A DNA stretch of 64,000 nucleotides from Clostridium sp. JN-9 (GTDB taxonomy: Bacteria > Bacillota > Clostridia > Clostridiales > Clostridiaceae), in NCBI RefSeq assembly GCF_004103695.1, contig NZ_CP035280.1, positions 2,418,001 through 2,482,000 of the forward strand, in the 5' to 3' direction. Under the pieces are notes generated by a model that was not told the DNA's origin, made no database searches, and saw only the letters and a program-made list of their open reading frames with translations. Position 1 is the first letter of the stretch. Each line of letters opens with the position of its first letter. A program made the translations under genes and the position numbers. Positions 50,501 through 60,376 of the stretch are shown here, piece after piece.

Positions 50501-52210
50501 TTACTTTATCCATGCACCGCTGGCATCTAATTTATAGGTTCCTATTGTAGTGCCGCATGCCATGGAACCATCGCTGTAAAGATAATACCACTTTGATCCT
50601 AACTGAATCCACCCAGTTGCCATTGCTCCACTTGATTTTAAGAAGTACCATTTACCGCCTGACTTAATCCAGCCTGTAGCCATGGCACCGCTGTCATTCA
50701 GAAAGTACCAGGTTGTACCATCTTTAATCCATCCTGTATCCATAGCACCGCTGTTATCCATGAAGTACCAGGTTGTGCCGTCCTTAAGCCATCCTGTTTT
50801 CATTATACCTGTACTATCTAGATAATACCACTTATTATTCACTTTTTGCCACCCTGTTAGATAATTATTGTCTGCATACAAATACCAGCTGCCATCTTTT
50901 GATACCCAGCCATTTAGTGTAGTTGGTGTTGGCGGTGTAACTGGTGGTTCAGGTGGTGTAACCGGTGGTGTTGGTGGTGTGGCTGGTGGTTCAGGTGGTT
51001 CAGGTGGTGTTGGCGGTGTTGGTGGTGTGATTATATCCCCAGCTACATTTGCCACATTTGTACCAGGATAATAAAAATTCAATATATCGCTATATGTTTT
51101 TCCGCTAAGTGCCATCTGCTGAGCACCAATTTGGCTCATTCCTATACCATGTCCAATTCCTTTACCTGTAAAAGTATAGGTCTTCCCATCAAAAGTTACA
51201 GTGTATAATGAACTTGGTAATGATAAAAACATTCTGGCACTTTCTTTTGAATATGCTGCCATCTGCGGTGTACCTGCTGAATTTACATAATTAATTTCTA
51301 TATTGCTTACTCTTCCACTTTGATATTTGGTAATTGTATTTGTGTTGATGCCTGTAAATGTATCAGTGGATGAAATAAGTTTTTTACTTTTTAAAATTTT
51401 ATCTATATCCGCTGTAGTAAATTGTCTAGTCCAGCTGTCTTGTGGGTCAAATGGGTCTTGCTTTTCCTTATAATATGGGAAGGAGCCTGACCATACATTG
51501 CTGCTGTCTTCAATGTATCCTCCATTACTGGCTGAATACAATGCTTCAATAAGATTTGACTGATACTGAAGAACCATTCCCCTGGTTTCATCAACAGCCT
51601 TATTAACATTAGTTAATGTCCCATAGTATCCCTTATATGCCTGGCAGTTCGTTGTGTCATCTAAATCATAGCCATTTGTTAATTTCCTTAAAGCGTAGCT
51701 TCTTGCTGCTATTGCCTGGGCTTTTAACGCCTCAATATTATAAGTACTATACATTTCTGAGGGTACAACACCTTTTAAATAATCCTCTATATAAATACTA
51801 TTTATAGGTAAAATTGCTGAATTCTTAATTTGAAAACTAACAATTCCTAAATATTTGTTCTTACCAATGCTTATTGTATTTCCAGTTTGTGAAGGAACAA
51901 AATTCACTGAATCCACTGTGATTCCATTTAGATTTATCTTGTCATTATTTTTTAAAAGAGTAAGGCTTGTCCCGTCTTTATAACGCACATTATTAATGTA
52001 ATAGTCTCCATTAAGGGTTACAGTAATATTGTTATTCTTCATACTCTCCAAGCCAACCTTAACATACTGTCCATTGTAATAAGTTGCACTGCCTGCAGCC
52101 TTTACATTAATCCCGCTGAACATTGTAAAAATGAAAACAGCAATTAAAAATCTGACAGCATGTTTAATACAGCTTTTTTTTGCAAATTGCCTTTTTACTG
52201 AAAATACCAT
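50501..52210 (-). CDS. SpoIID/LytB-domain protein with wall-binding repeats
   Basis: 569 aa. Signal peptide 1-39 and a SpoIID-type domain from about 60 to 390 (IEDYLKGVVPSEMYSTYNIE, ALKAQAIAARSYALRK, VVSASNGGYIEDS-type segment, GIGHGIGMSQIGAQQMA). A Pro/Thr linker (PPEPPVTPPTPTT) follows, then six 20-aa cell-wall-binding repeats (GW...WYY/WYF..G.M.T) and a shorter final unit. SpoIID cleaves denuded glycan strands during sporulation; LytB relatives modify the wall in growth. The repeats should anchor it to a wall polymer. Confidence 0.9.
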   Translation of the reverse strand: MVFSVKRQFAKKSCIKHAVRFLIAVFIFTMFSGINVKAAGSATYYNGQYVKVGLESMKNNNITVTLNGDYYINNVRYKDGTSLTLLKNNDKINLNGITVDSVNFVPSQTGNTISIGKNKYLGIVSFQIKNSAILPINSIYIEDYLKGVVPSEMYSTYNIEALKAQAIAARSYALRKLTNGYDLDDTTNCQAYKGYYGTLTNVNKAVDETRGMVLQYQSNLIEALYSASNGGYIEDSSNVWSGSFPYYKEKQDPFDPQDSWTRQFTTADIDKILKSKKLISSTDTFTGINTNTITKYQSGRVSNIEINYVNSAGTPQMAAYSKESARMFLSLPSSLYTVTFDGKTYTFTGKGIGHGIGMSQIGAQQMALSGKTYSDILNFYYPGTNVANVAGDIITPPTPPTPPEPPEPPATPPTPPVTPPEPPVTPPTPTTLNGWVSKDGSWYLYADNNYLTGWQKVNNKWYYLDSTGIMKTGWLKDGTTWYFMDNSGAMDTGWIKDGTTWYFLNDSGAMATGWIKSGGKWYFLKSSGAMATGWIQLGSKWYYLYSDGSMACGTTIGTYKLDASGAWIK

Positions 52211-52290
52211 AAATAGAAATCCCCCTGTTAATAATTATTTATTTAAATAGATCCCAAAGCAAATTATTTAGTTGCGGCTGCCTGACTTTA

Positions 52291-52824
52291 TTATTCTATG
52301 CCTGTAACAATTAAATCAGTACTTACCCACACTCCATTGGCATCAAAATTGTATATATCTACCTTTGTATTTGCTGCCATTTCACCTGAGGTGTAATATA
52401 AAAAGTACCATTTATCATTATATTGAAGCCAGCCCACAGCCATATCTCCGTTTTTATTCATATAATACCATTTACCATTATATAAAACCCAGCCAATAGC
52501 CATATCTCCGTTTGGATTTAAATAATACCACTTGCCTCCATAAGAAAGCCATCCTGTTTTCATTGAACCGTTAGGATTTAAATAGTACCATTTGCCGCCT
52601 AAATTAATCCATCCTGTTACCATTTTACCATTCTGGTTCATATAATACCAGGTTCCTCCAATATGTATCCAGCCTGTACTCTTTGTCCCACTATTGTTCA
52701 TGTAGTACCAGCTGTCCGAAGTCTGCACCCATCCGCTGGCCTTTACCTGAAAAGTTGAAAACATTAGAGCAGACGCTGTTATTATGAAGCTTAATAAAAA
52801 TGCTGCAACTCTCTTTTTAAACAA
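52291..52824 (-). CDS. secreted protein made only of wall-binding repeats
   Basis: 177 aa. Signal peptide 1-29 (VAAFLLSFIITASALMFSTF, cut near VKASG), then six 20-aa cell-wall-binding repeats (pattern GW...G.WYY.N..G.M) and a degenerate last unit. No catalytic domain. It may be a structural wall or surface-layer component, or a spacer from which enzymes were built by recombination with neighbours. Confidence 0.85.
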   Translation of the reverse strand: MFKKRVAAFLLSFIITASALMFSTFQVKASGWVQTSDSWYYMNNSGTKSTGWIHIGGTWYYMNQNGKMVTGWINLGGKWYYLNPNGSMKTGWLSYGGKWYYLNPNGDMAIGWVLYNGKWYYMNKNGDMAVGWLQYNDKWYFLYYTSGEMAANTKVDIYNFDANGVWVSTDLIVTGIE

Positions 52825-52923
52825 AGTTTAACCCCCCAGAATTATATTTGTCATAAGTAATTATACCTTATTTTTATTTTATATTAATTTACAATTTAGT
52901 ATCAATATAAATTTAACCTATAA

Positions 52924-54663
52924 TTAGTTTACATTAAAATTCATCACAACAGGCTTCAGTATTTTACTGCCTGATGCAGAAGCCACATTGCTGCCTACCA
53001 CCAGTGTATAGCTTTGTCCTAATTTGTATGTGCCTGATGGAACGCTTACATGAAGTGTTTTTCCATCACTGTCCAGTACCACACTGGAATTTATTTTATT
53101 AAATAAGCTGTCATAAATATATACATTATTATTGTTTATTGTGGATGGATTCAGTTTATCACTAAACTTAACATTCCACACCTTATTTAAATCAGTAATG
53201 GTTTTTGAAGGCCATTTAGATGCATTCTCAATATCTGCAGATGATACATTAGTACTGCTTGCACTATTCACAGTATATGCCTTTAAAGCCACGTTTTTGT
53301 TAATACCAGATGTATTAACATCTTCCCAGTTTACACCATCTTCAGATACAAAGCTTCTTCCACGGGCTGTATCTACGGTTATTCCAAGGGTGTAGTCATT
53401 GGTTTCAATTGGGAAATCAGCTGTATATCCTGGAGAAATTAACTTAACAGCTACAGTATATTTTTCACCTGTTTTTAAGTTAAGAGGTTTGTCTAGCTTT
53501 ATTGTTCTATAACCGCCTTTGTCCATAGTTCCCGATTTTATTTTAGTAAGGTTGTTAAACCCGTCGCTTCCTGTACTGTAGTATACCTCATAATATGTGT
53601 TCTCATAATCGAAATATGTGCCTACAGCAGCCAGACTTTCAGGGCTGGAAGAGCTTTGGAACACATTGGCAAACCATATCTGATTGCTATTTACAGGGAT
53701 TTCTACAATAAGTCCATTTTTATCATACTGATATATATGGTTATAATTGCTGCTTTTCTCTGCAGTGAAACTTGTTAAATCTGTACCAATGACTCCATCA
53801 TAATAGGATACATAAAAATATCCATTATCCCCCCAGTCTTTTCCCCAGCTGTTTTTACAGATAAAGGCTCCATTCCCGGCAGGCTGATTCAAAAACTTTT
53901 CCTTGGGATAATTGTCATCCCATCCCACAATAGCAATATCATGATTAGCATTATTTCTATCTGAAGTGTAAGGGTCATAATAGGAATAATTGCTGTCATT
54001 ATAATAATAATCATCATAATATAATGAGCTGTCTACAGCACCATATGTGATAATCTGATTTTTCAGCTCTGTATTGTCCAGTGAGGATTTTCTGTCCTTA
54101 AGATAAATAACATCCTGTACATGAAATGCAGGTGTATAAGAACCTCTGTCTACAATTGTTGATAGTGAATCAGGATCCCTGCTTTGAAGCACTGGTCCTG
54201 ACCATCTGGCAAAATAAGCTGCTGCCATATCCCTATTTCCGCCCATTTCGTAATAGTCTGGTGAAGAGCCTCCTGTTACCACATTGTTTTCAGAAAAATT
54301 ATATATTCCATAGCCCTTTTCAAGAAGATAGGATTCCAAAGAACCTGTAGCTGCAAATGCCCAGCATGTGCCATTAATGCCCTGATTGTCCACAGGTGTT
54401 ACCATATTAAGTGTTCTTAAATCATAAGATGCAGGCAGATTGCTTGTACTTTTTCTTAAACTGTTTTTAGAATCTAAAATCTTGAATTTAGACGGCTTTG
54501 CTCCAGGAAGTGGAGATTTTACTGAGGATGAAACAGATTTTTCACTTATATCAGCTGCATTATAAGTACTACCTATATTGCCAGCGGCCTTAGCAGAATA
54601 AGGGAACTGCAATAATGAAGCTGCAGTAAACAGACATAATATTATTTTTGCACCCTTTTTCAT
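52924..54663 (-). CDS. secreted papain-like (C1) cysteine protease
   Basis: 579 aa. Signal peptide to about 26. The C1A protease domain at about 75-300 has NQGINGTCWAFAATGSLESY (catalytic Cys), the active His in NNANHDIAIVGWDDNYP and Asn in FICKNSWGKDWGDNGYFYVS. A beta-rich lectin-like middle domain (about 310-460) and a C-terminal SbsA-type Ig-like domain (about 475-579) follow. The domain order resembles clostridial surface proteases such as Cwp84, which matures the S-layer, but without wall-binding repeats. The ATG at 54663 is 9 bases after AAAAGG. Confidence 0.88.
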   Translation of the reverse strand: MKKGAKIILCLFTAASLLQFPYSAKAAGNIGSTYNAADISEKSVSSSVKSPLPGAKPSKFKILDSKNSLRKSTSNLPASYDLRTLNMVTPVDNQGINGTCWAFAATGSLESYLLEKGYGIYNFSENNVVTGGSSPDYYEMGGNRDMAAAYFARWSGPVLQSRDPDSLSTIVDRGSYTPAFHVQDVIYLKDRKSSLDNTELKNQIITYGAVDSSLYYDDYYYNDSNYSYYDPYTSDRNNANHDIAIVGWDDNYPKEKFLNQPAGNGAFICKNSWGKDWGDNGYFYVSYYDGVIGTDLTSFTAEKSSNYNHIYQYDKNGLIVEIPVNSNQIWFANVFQSSSSPESLAAVGTYFDYENTYYEVYYSTGSDGFNNLTKIKSGTMDKGGYRTIKLDKPLNLKTGEKYTVAVKLISPGYTADFPIETNDYTLGITVDTARGRSFVSEDGVNWEDVNTSGINKNVALKAYTVNSASSTNVSSADIENASKWPSKTITDLNKVWNVKFSDKLNPSTINNNNVYIYDSLFNKINSSVVLDSDGKTLHVSVPSGTYKLGQSYTLVVGSNVASASGSKILKPVVMNFNVN

Positions 54664-54727
54664 AATTACCATCCTTTTAATGTAAAGTTAAATTAATTTA
54701 AACTTTATAATAATTATATCATATGTA

Positions 54728-54765
54728 AACAAAAAGAGAAGATTAATGTATCTTCCCTTTTTGTT
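54728..54765 (-). terminator. terminator after the L,D-transpeptidase gene
   Basis: AACAAAAAG-A-GAAGAT pairs with ATCTTC-C-CTTTTTGTT (15 bp, one mismatch) about 45 bases after the stop at 54809. On the minus strand the 3' arm is itself U-rich. Confidence 0.7.
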
Positions 54766-54808
54766 GTTTTTTGTATAAAAATGCAATGCAAATTCCCCAG
54801 ATTATAAA

Positions 54809-56029
54809 TTAGTATGACCACACTCTTGTGCCTGTTGGCATTTTGTCATAAATAAACCATGCATCATCAATAGCAAGTCTTACACATCCGTGAGATGCAG
54901 GGACTCCAAGTGTTGGATCCTGTATATTGCCATTATTGTCTAATAAAATTGTATGAAAAAGATAGTTATCGTAAAAGCCTGTCCAGTATTTGCAGATGGT
55001 ATTGCTTCCAGCTCTAAACCAAGGGCCTCTTCCATAAATGCTGTATAGTCCCCTGACTGTTGGGGTTGCAGCTGTTCCTGATGCACATCTCATGGATCTT
55101 ATTAATGACCAGTGTCCCTTAGATCCTGTATACACATTTACCATCTGATTGTTATTGTCTACTGTGATAAAATATTTGGTTGCACTGCCTAGGCCTGATG
55201 AATTCAATGATGACTCCATATCTGACTTTGATGCCATAGCTCCATTTTTGTACAAGCAGTACCAGGTTCCGCTGCTCTGTACCCATCCTGTGGCCATGGC
55301 TCCATTGGAATATAAATAATACCATTGTCCATTTTTGTAAATCCATCCTACAGCCATATCACCATTTGGATTTAAATAATACCATTGTCCATTTTTATAA
55401 ATCCAGCCCACAGCCATATCACCATTAGGGTTTAAATAATACCAGTGTCCATTATAAGAAAGCCATCCCATTGCCATAGCCCCATTTTGGTTTAAATAAT
55501 ACCAGTGATCATTGACCTTCTGCCATCCTGTTTTCATCTCTCCATTGTCCAGTAAATAATACCACATTCCTTTGTCATTAAGCCATCCAGTTTTCTTTAT
55601 GCCTGTTGCAGCATCGTAATAATACCATTTTTCATTGGTTTTAACCCAGCCTTTTAAGCCATTTATGGTAACATTACATACTGCAGTTTTCTGTCCGTCT
55701 GATGTGGCAGCTGTAATCACTGCAGTTCCCTGCTTTATAGCAGTTACTAAACCATTTGCATCCACTGAAGCTATGTCAGCATTACTGGTTGTCCATAATA
55801 TTTGCTTATTAGATGCATTTTCCGGAAGTACAGAAGCATTTAATTTTAATGTGCTACCTGCTTCCAGAACTGCATCCTTTTTGTCCAGTATAACTTCAGT
55901 TACTGGAACTGCTATACCATTTGTATCTAATGGTACATCATTGCCATCTGCCATTACCGTTAAAGATGAGCTTAAGGCAATACATGAGGTGAAAAGTAAA
56001 GTTAGAAATAGTTTTAAGACCTTTTTCAT
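54809..56029 (-). CDS. L,D-transpeptidase with Big_2 domain and wall-binding repeats
   Basis: 406 aa. Signal peptide 1-27, then a Big_2 Ig-like domain (about 36-123; LPENASNKQILWTTSNADIA). Seven 20-aa cell-wall-binding repeats follow (about 124-265; two neighbouring units share the same GWIYKNGQWYYL start), then a YkuD catalytic domain (about 285-406) with SHGCVRLAIDDAW, the His and catalytic Cys. It makes or edits 3-3 peptidoglycan cross-links. It lies just right of the protease gene with its own ribosome site. Confidence 0.92.
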   Translation of the reverse strand: MKKVLKLFLTLLFTSCIALSSSLTVMADGNDVPLDTNGIAVPVTEVILDKKDAVLEAGSTLKLNASVLPENASNKQILWTTSNADIASVDANGLVTAIKQGTAVITAATSDGQKTAVCNVTINGLKGWVKTNEKWYYYDAATGIKKTGWLNDKGMWYYLLDNGEMKTGWQKVNDHWYYLNQNGAMAMGWLSYNGHWYYLNPNGDMAVGWIYKNGQWYYLNPNGDMAVGWIYKNGQWYYLYSNGAMATGWVQSSGTWYCLYKNGAMASKSDMESSLNSSGLGSATKYFITVDNNNQMVNVYTGSKGHWSLIRSMRCASGTAATPTVRGLYSIYGRGPWFRAGSNTICKYWTGFYDNYLFHTILLDNNGNIQDPTLGVPASHGCVRLAIDDAWFIYDKMPTGTRVWSY

Positions 56030-56131
56030 GGTTACCCCCTTGATGCATTATGCATATTATTTCCCCTTTTAAAATAATATTTCTACTTCTAATATATTAT
56101 CACTTTTTTTATAATTTTAATATGATTTTGA

Positions 56132-57735
56132 CAGAGATTTCGCATCTAAATTCCAGTAAAAGATTTACTTTTACTGGAATTGTATTTTATTGTACTTTCT
56201 TACATGGCTGGTAAATCAACAGACCGATATGTCGAAAAAATAGTTATAATTACCCTTACCCTAAGAAATTTTAATAATCGATTTCCAATTTTATTTTTAT
56301 ATTAAGTCTTTTTAAATATTGGATTATTCCAGTTGTCATCTATAGTAAATCTTTCATCTTTTATATCTTCAATAATATCTATTTGAAGCATCCGTTTCTT
56401 TCTAAAACCTCTGATACATCTAAAAAAATATAACTGCATCAGATTAAACGCTATAATTATAAACATCAGTACTGTCTCTACGCCCGTAGGGCTATGAAGA
56501 AAGCAATGATCTAAATGCCATTCTGTTTTAAGCTGATGAAAGGCATTATTTTCTATATCCCACCTCTTGTGCATTATCTTCCACAAGGTTTCTACTGAGG
56601 CAAATTTGTCTGTTGTTATAATCCAGCCTTCTTTAATTTCTACCTTATCTCCAGTATGAATTTCTTCTATAAACCTTATAAATCTAACTTTGATAGTCGG
56701 ATCTGATATTTCAAAATTATCTTCATCCCAAGCTTTAATTTTGGTATAGTCTTTACTTCCCTGCTTTACAATCCATTTCTTATCAGCCTCACGGCGCTTA
56801 AATAGAGCTAATGCATCCTTTACAATGAGAAGACGCTCATCTTTAACTCTTACTACTGCATTCATTCCTATTGAAAGGACTTCTTTTATCCAAGTAGATT
56901 TACAATATAAAGCATCAGCTACTATAATATCGGCAAAATGGTGATATTTACGATATAATTTTTTTATTAATCTTATACCTCCGGTGATTTCACCTTCATC
57001 TTTATTCGAACTATCTTTCTTAGGTTCAAGCATTTCTTGTCCTAAAATAACATGGGGATCCGAACCTACGGTAATACAAACTACAGATCTGTGGAAATGA
57101 CGAGTAGTGCCATCCTTATTCTTTCGTGAAAGACATTTGTCACAAAATTTTTTAGCACTTTCAAATAATTCTACACCATCTACAGCAACTACCTTTAAGC
57201 CATCTATGGTACCATTTCTAAATATCTTATTTTTTATCGTAGTTCTAATTATACTATCATGAATATTTTTCAAACCATTCAAATCAAAATCACTTAAGCA
57301 GCGCCTAACGGCATCAATGTGAATCATTTTAGTGTTTTTAGGTAATACTTTTTTAAATTTACCTTTTTTAAGCCAATGCTCTAACCTGTTGAAACTTCTT
57401 ATTTGAAGCATAAATCCAAACAAAACTACAAAGGTGATTGTTGAAATTTTTACTAGAGATTTTATCTTTTTATCCTCTAAGGTATTGATTTTTTCACCTA
57501 TATCGTATACTTTATTAATATAGGTGAGCATTTGTTTTAAATAACTTTTATTCATCTTAAGGCATCCTTTCTATTGTGTTGTGCAAAACTATTATAAAAA
57601 GGATGCTTTTATTATGCAAATTTTTTTTATAATTTCCAGTAGAAATCGGATTTTACAATGTTTTTATTAAATACTAGCAAATCAATATAAATCAGCGGGC
57701 TGCGCCCTAAAACTTTTTTAGGTGCTAAACTTCTG
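56132..57735 (-). mobile_element. IS4-superfamily insertion sequence, copy 2
   Basis: 1604 bp, same ends and apparently the same sequence as 25615-27218. An exact 9-bp target duplication TGATTTTGA flanks it (56123-56131 and 57736-57744). It entered the last codons of the substrate-binding-protein gene, replacing its stop. Confidence 0.95.
56302..57555 (-). CDS. DDE transposase, IS4-superfamily, copy 2
   Basis: 417 aa, identical to the copy at 25785-27038, with Asp in VVAVDGVELFES, Asp in DIIVADALYCKS and Glu in KRWDIENNAFHQLK. Intact frames and equal copies point to recent transposition. Expression probably comes from the IS right end, transcribed in the same direction as the ABC operon. Confidence 0.92.
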   Translation of the reverse strand: MNKSYLKQMLTYINKVYDIGEKINTLEDKKIKSLVKISTITFVVLFGFMLQIRSFNRLEHWLKKGKFKKVLPKNTKMIHIDAVRRCLSDFDLNGLKNIHDSIIRTTIKNKIFRNGTIDGLKVVAVDGVELFESAKKFCDKCLSRKNKDGTTRHFHRSVVCITVGSDPHVILGQEMLEPKKDSSNKDEGEITGGIRLIKKLYRKYHHFADIIVADALYCKSTWIKEVLSIGMNAVVRVKDERLLIVKDALALFKRREADKKWIVKQGSKDYTKIKAWDEDNFEISDPTIKVRFIRFIEEIHTGDKVEIKEGWIITTDKFASVETLWKIMHKRWDIENNAFHQLKTEWHLDHCFLHSPTGVETVLMFIIIAFNLMQLYFFRCIRGFRKKRMLQIDIIEDIKDERFTIDDNWNNPIFKKT

Positions 57736-58728
57736 TGATTTTGAAAGATCATGTATTAATGATTTTATGTCTACCTTTTTAGTGAGCATTCCATTTTCCT
57801 TAAGGAAGTCCTGAGTCTTTTCCAGATCCTCTATGTCCTTATCTGTAATTTTAGGATTAAAATCGTACAAAGCATACATTTGCTTTACCTGATCCAGTGA
57901 CATTTTAGTTTCCTCTGAAGCAAGCTTATATGTTTCATCAGGATTATTCTTCATGAATTCAAGACTCTTTTGATGAACACTCATATATCTTTTTGCAATG
58001 TCCTCATGTTTAGAAAGGAAATCTCCGCTGGCTGCTATTACAATAGTGGCATCCAGTAAGCCTTCTCCTGTAGTTACAATATGAGCACCTTTAGCTTCTG
58101 CCTGGGTCACAGCTGCTCCTGCTACTAAAGCTGCATCTGCACTGCCTCCCATCATTGCTGCTACTGCATCAGGTATTCCCATATTGATAAACTGCACATC
58201 GCTGGCCTTTAGATTTTTGCTTTTCAGTGCTTCTAATAAAAGCTGATGTAATATGGTTCCCTTTGGCCCCACTACTTTTTTTCCTTTAAGATCTGCAGCT
58301 GTCTTTATAGCAGGGTCCTTTGACATGATAGTAAAAGACTTTGGTGCCCTGCTGTACATGCCTATTATCTTGATATCCACACCGTTGGCTGCTGCCAGTA
58401 TAACTGATGTGGCACCAATGGCATTGCAGAAGTCCAGTGATCCTGCAGCCACAGCTTCAGTCATCTTTGAACCTTCTGTTATTTCAGGAAATGTAACCTT
58501 TATATTATCTTTTGAAAATTCATTTTCAAATAAGTTTTCCTTTTTTTCCACTATAGATGGCACATTAAGAGGTGCCTTAACATAAGAAATATTTATGTTT
58601 TTAACTGTTTCCTTTTTCTGCTGATTATTTGCATTACTTTGATTTTTCCCTGCAGCACAGCCTGTTAAAGCAGAAGCTGTCAATATGCTTATGCAAAGTA
58701 ATGCTACTGTCTTTTTAAAAATTTTCAT
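57718..58728 (-). CDS. SsuA/TauA-type substrate-binding lipoprotein
   Basis: 336 aa. Lipobox ALTGC at about 20-24 (ILTASALTGCAAG), then an NMT1/SsuA-type fold (ISYVKAPLNVPSIVEKKENL, EGSKMTEAVAAGSLDFCNAI, LKGKKVVGPKGTILHQLLLE). It captures a ligand outside the membrane and passes it to the permease two genes upstream. Aliphatic sulfonate, taurine and nitrate-type ligands are candidates. The last five residues (QKFST) are IS-encoded; the original protein ended in one Tyr instead, so function is probably kept. Confidence 0.87.
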   Translation of the reverse strand: MKIFKKTVALLCISILTASALTGCAAGKNQSNANNQQKKETVKNINISYVKAPLNVPSIVEKKENLFENEFSKDNIKVTFPEITEGSKMTEAVAAGSLDFCNAIGATSVILAAANGVDIKIIGMYSRAPKSFTIMSKDPAIKTAADLKGKKVVGPKGTILHQLLLEALKSKNLKASDVQFINMGIPDAVAAMMGGSADAALVAGAAVTQAEAKGAHIVTTGEGLLDATIVIAASGDFLSKHEDIAKRYMSVHQKSLEFMKNNPDETYKLASEETKMSLDQVKQMYALYDFNPKITDKDIEDLEKTQDFLKENGMLTKKVDIKSLIHDLSKSQKFST

Positions 58729-58748
58729 TTTGTATCCTCCAAAAAAGT

Positions 58749-59480
58749 TTAATTTTTTAATAAAATCCTATTAAGTATATGCTTTCTGAGTTTTATGAAG
58801 TCAATGCTTGCTGTATCTCTTAGATAATCCATATTTACAGGCACCTGCTCCACCACAGTTCCCTGATCCATAATCACCACATTTTCACCTAAATATATTG
58901 CTTCTTCCACATCATGTGTTACAAATACAATAGTTTTTTTATATTTTTTAAAAATGTTAATAAATTCATTCTGAAGCTTTCTTCTATTGAAAGCATCCAG
59001 GGCCCCCAGAGGTTCATCCATTAATATTATGTCAGGATTATAGCACAAAGTTCTTCCAAGGGAAACCCTCTGTGCCATGCCCCCAGAAATCTGAGAAGGA
59101 TATGCATCCTTAAACTTCTCAAGCCCCAACATATTAAGATATTTATTAACAGTTTCATCTATATTATTTTTATTCCTGTCCTTTGTAATGGGAAAAGCCA
59201 TGTTTTGCTTAACAGTAAGCCAGGGCATTAATCTAGGTTCCTGGAAAACAATGCCCACCTTTCCAACGCCCTTTTCATTTAAAAAATTTATTTCACCGCT
59301 TGTTTGTGTCTCCAAGCCGCATATCATTCTGAGAAGGGTGGTTTTACCGCAGCCGCTTTTTCCCACAATAGTTGTGAAGCTTTCATTTTTTATGCTTAAA
59401 TTTACATTTCTTACTGCCTTTATTTCCTCATTATTTATGTAAAATGATTTGCATAAATCCTTAATCATTAATCCTGCCAT
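58749..59480 (-). CDS. ABC transporter ATPase, SsuB/TauB-like
   Basis: 243 aa. Walker A VGKSGCGKTTLLR, Q-loop VFQEPRLMPWLT, signature ISGGMAQRVSLGR, Walker B ILMDEPLGALD and switch His in VFVTHDVEEA. The QEPRLMPW Q-loop is characteristic of the NitT/TauT subgroup. The ATG at 59480 follows GGGGTGG and overlaps the permease 3' end by 20 bases. Middle gene of the permease-ATPase-binding-protein operon. Confidence 0.92.
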   Translation of the reverse strand: MAGLMIKDLCKSFYINNEEIKAVRNVNLSIKNESFTTIVGKSGCGKTTLLRMICGLETQTSGEINFLNEKGVGKVGIVFQEPRLMPWLTVKQNMAFPITKDRNKNNIDETVNKYLNMLGLEKFKDAYPSQISGGMAQRVSLGRTLCYNPDIILMDEPLGALDAFNRRKLQNEFINIFKKYKKTIVFVTHDVEEAIYLGENVVIMDQGTVVEQVPVNMDYLRDTASIDFIKLRKHILNRILLKN

Positions 59481-60219
59481 GTTCCACCCCTTTTCCATAA
59501 TAATTTATTATGCTCATAATAATATAATCTATAGCATACCCTGCTAATCCTATGGAAATTATGCCAACTATTATAATGTCCGGCCTTGAAAGCTGCTCAG
59601 CATCCATTATCATATAGCCTATTCCTGAGGAAGCTGCTATTAATTCTGCTGCAACCAGAGATCTCCAGCTGTAGCCCAAACCTAACTGAATACCTGTAAG
59701 TATAGATGGGACAGCCTGTGGCAGTATTATTTTTATAAATTTATCTCTTGAGCTGAAGTTGAATACATCTCCAACCTCCAGGAGCTTTTTATCATAGTTG
59801 GTTATTCCATTTAATGTGCTTGAAAACACAGGAAAGAAAGTAGCAAGAAAAATTACTGCAAGCTTAGAGGTTTCCCCTATTCCAAACCATAATATGAGCA
59901 TTGGTATAACTGCTATAGGCGGCACATGTCTTCCAAATTCCAAAATTGGCTCCACATAGCTTTGAAACCTTTGATTTATCCCCACCAAAATGGCACAGGG
60001 AAATGCTATAACAAAGGTAATAATAAAGCCTAAAAACACTCTTTGAAGACTTACAGCTAAATTTTTTAATAAAACTCCATTCAGTAACAAGGCATAGGCA
60101 GTTTCAGCCACCACCCTTGGACCCGGTATTATGTAATCATTAAATAAATGCAATGCAGAACCTGCCCACCATATAAATATAATTATAACAGGCAGTACTG
60201 CTCCTTTTAACCTTCTCAT
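59461..60219 (-). CDS. ABC transporter permease, SsuC/TauC-like
   Basis: 252 aa with six TM helices. The EAA loop that docks the ATPase is visible in the C-terminal half (SSRDKFIKIILPQAVPSILTG-type segment preceding the last helices). LEFGRHVPPIAVIPMLILWF is a conserved segment of NitT/TauT permeases. First gene of the operon, behind GGAGAG. Substrate not decidable. Confidence 0.9.
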   Translation of the reverse strand: MRRLKGAVLPVIIIFIWWAGSALHLFNDYIIPGPRVVAETAYALLLNGVLLKNLAVSLQRVFLGFIITFVIAFPCAILVGINQRFQSYVEPILEFGRHVPPIAVIPMLILWFGIGETSKLAVIFLATFFPVFSSTLNGITNYDKKLLEVGDVFNFSSRDKFIKIILPQAVPSILTGIQLGLGYSWRSLVAAELIAASSGIGYMIMDAEQLSRPDIIIVGIISIGLAGYAIDYIIMSIINYYGKGVEHGRIND

Positions 60220-60275
60220 AAAATCTCTCCAGTAAAAAATTTATAAATTTCCTAGAGTATTATAACATACTTTAA

Positions 60276-60340
60276 AACTAAAGATTAAAGAATAAAGATT
60301 AAAGAATAAATAATGTGGATTTTCTGCTTTGGCAGAAAAT
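60276..60340. repeat. heptamer repeat plus tetraloop hairpin
   Basis: AAAGATT-type 7-mers followed by GATTTTCTGC-TTTG-GCAGAAAATC (60317-60340), the same stem as at 19361. It abuts the truncated group II intron. Confidence 0.6.
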
Positions 60341-60376
60341 CTTAAATTTAAGTTTTGTCTAAGGGCAAAACAACAA

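Noticed and set aside
50868-51071. Gly/Val-rich 67-aa rightward ORF
   Set aside because: It is the antisense of the Pro/Thr linker of the SpoIID protein.
50501-56029. Regular 60-bp repeats as a possible CRISPR or satellite
   Set aside because: They are the coding repeats of 20-aa wall-binding units in three genes, with codon-level divergence and no spacers.
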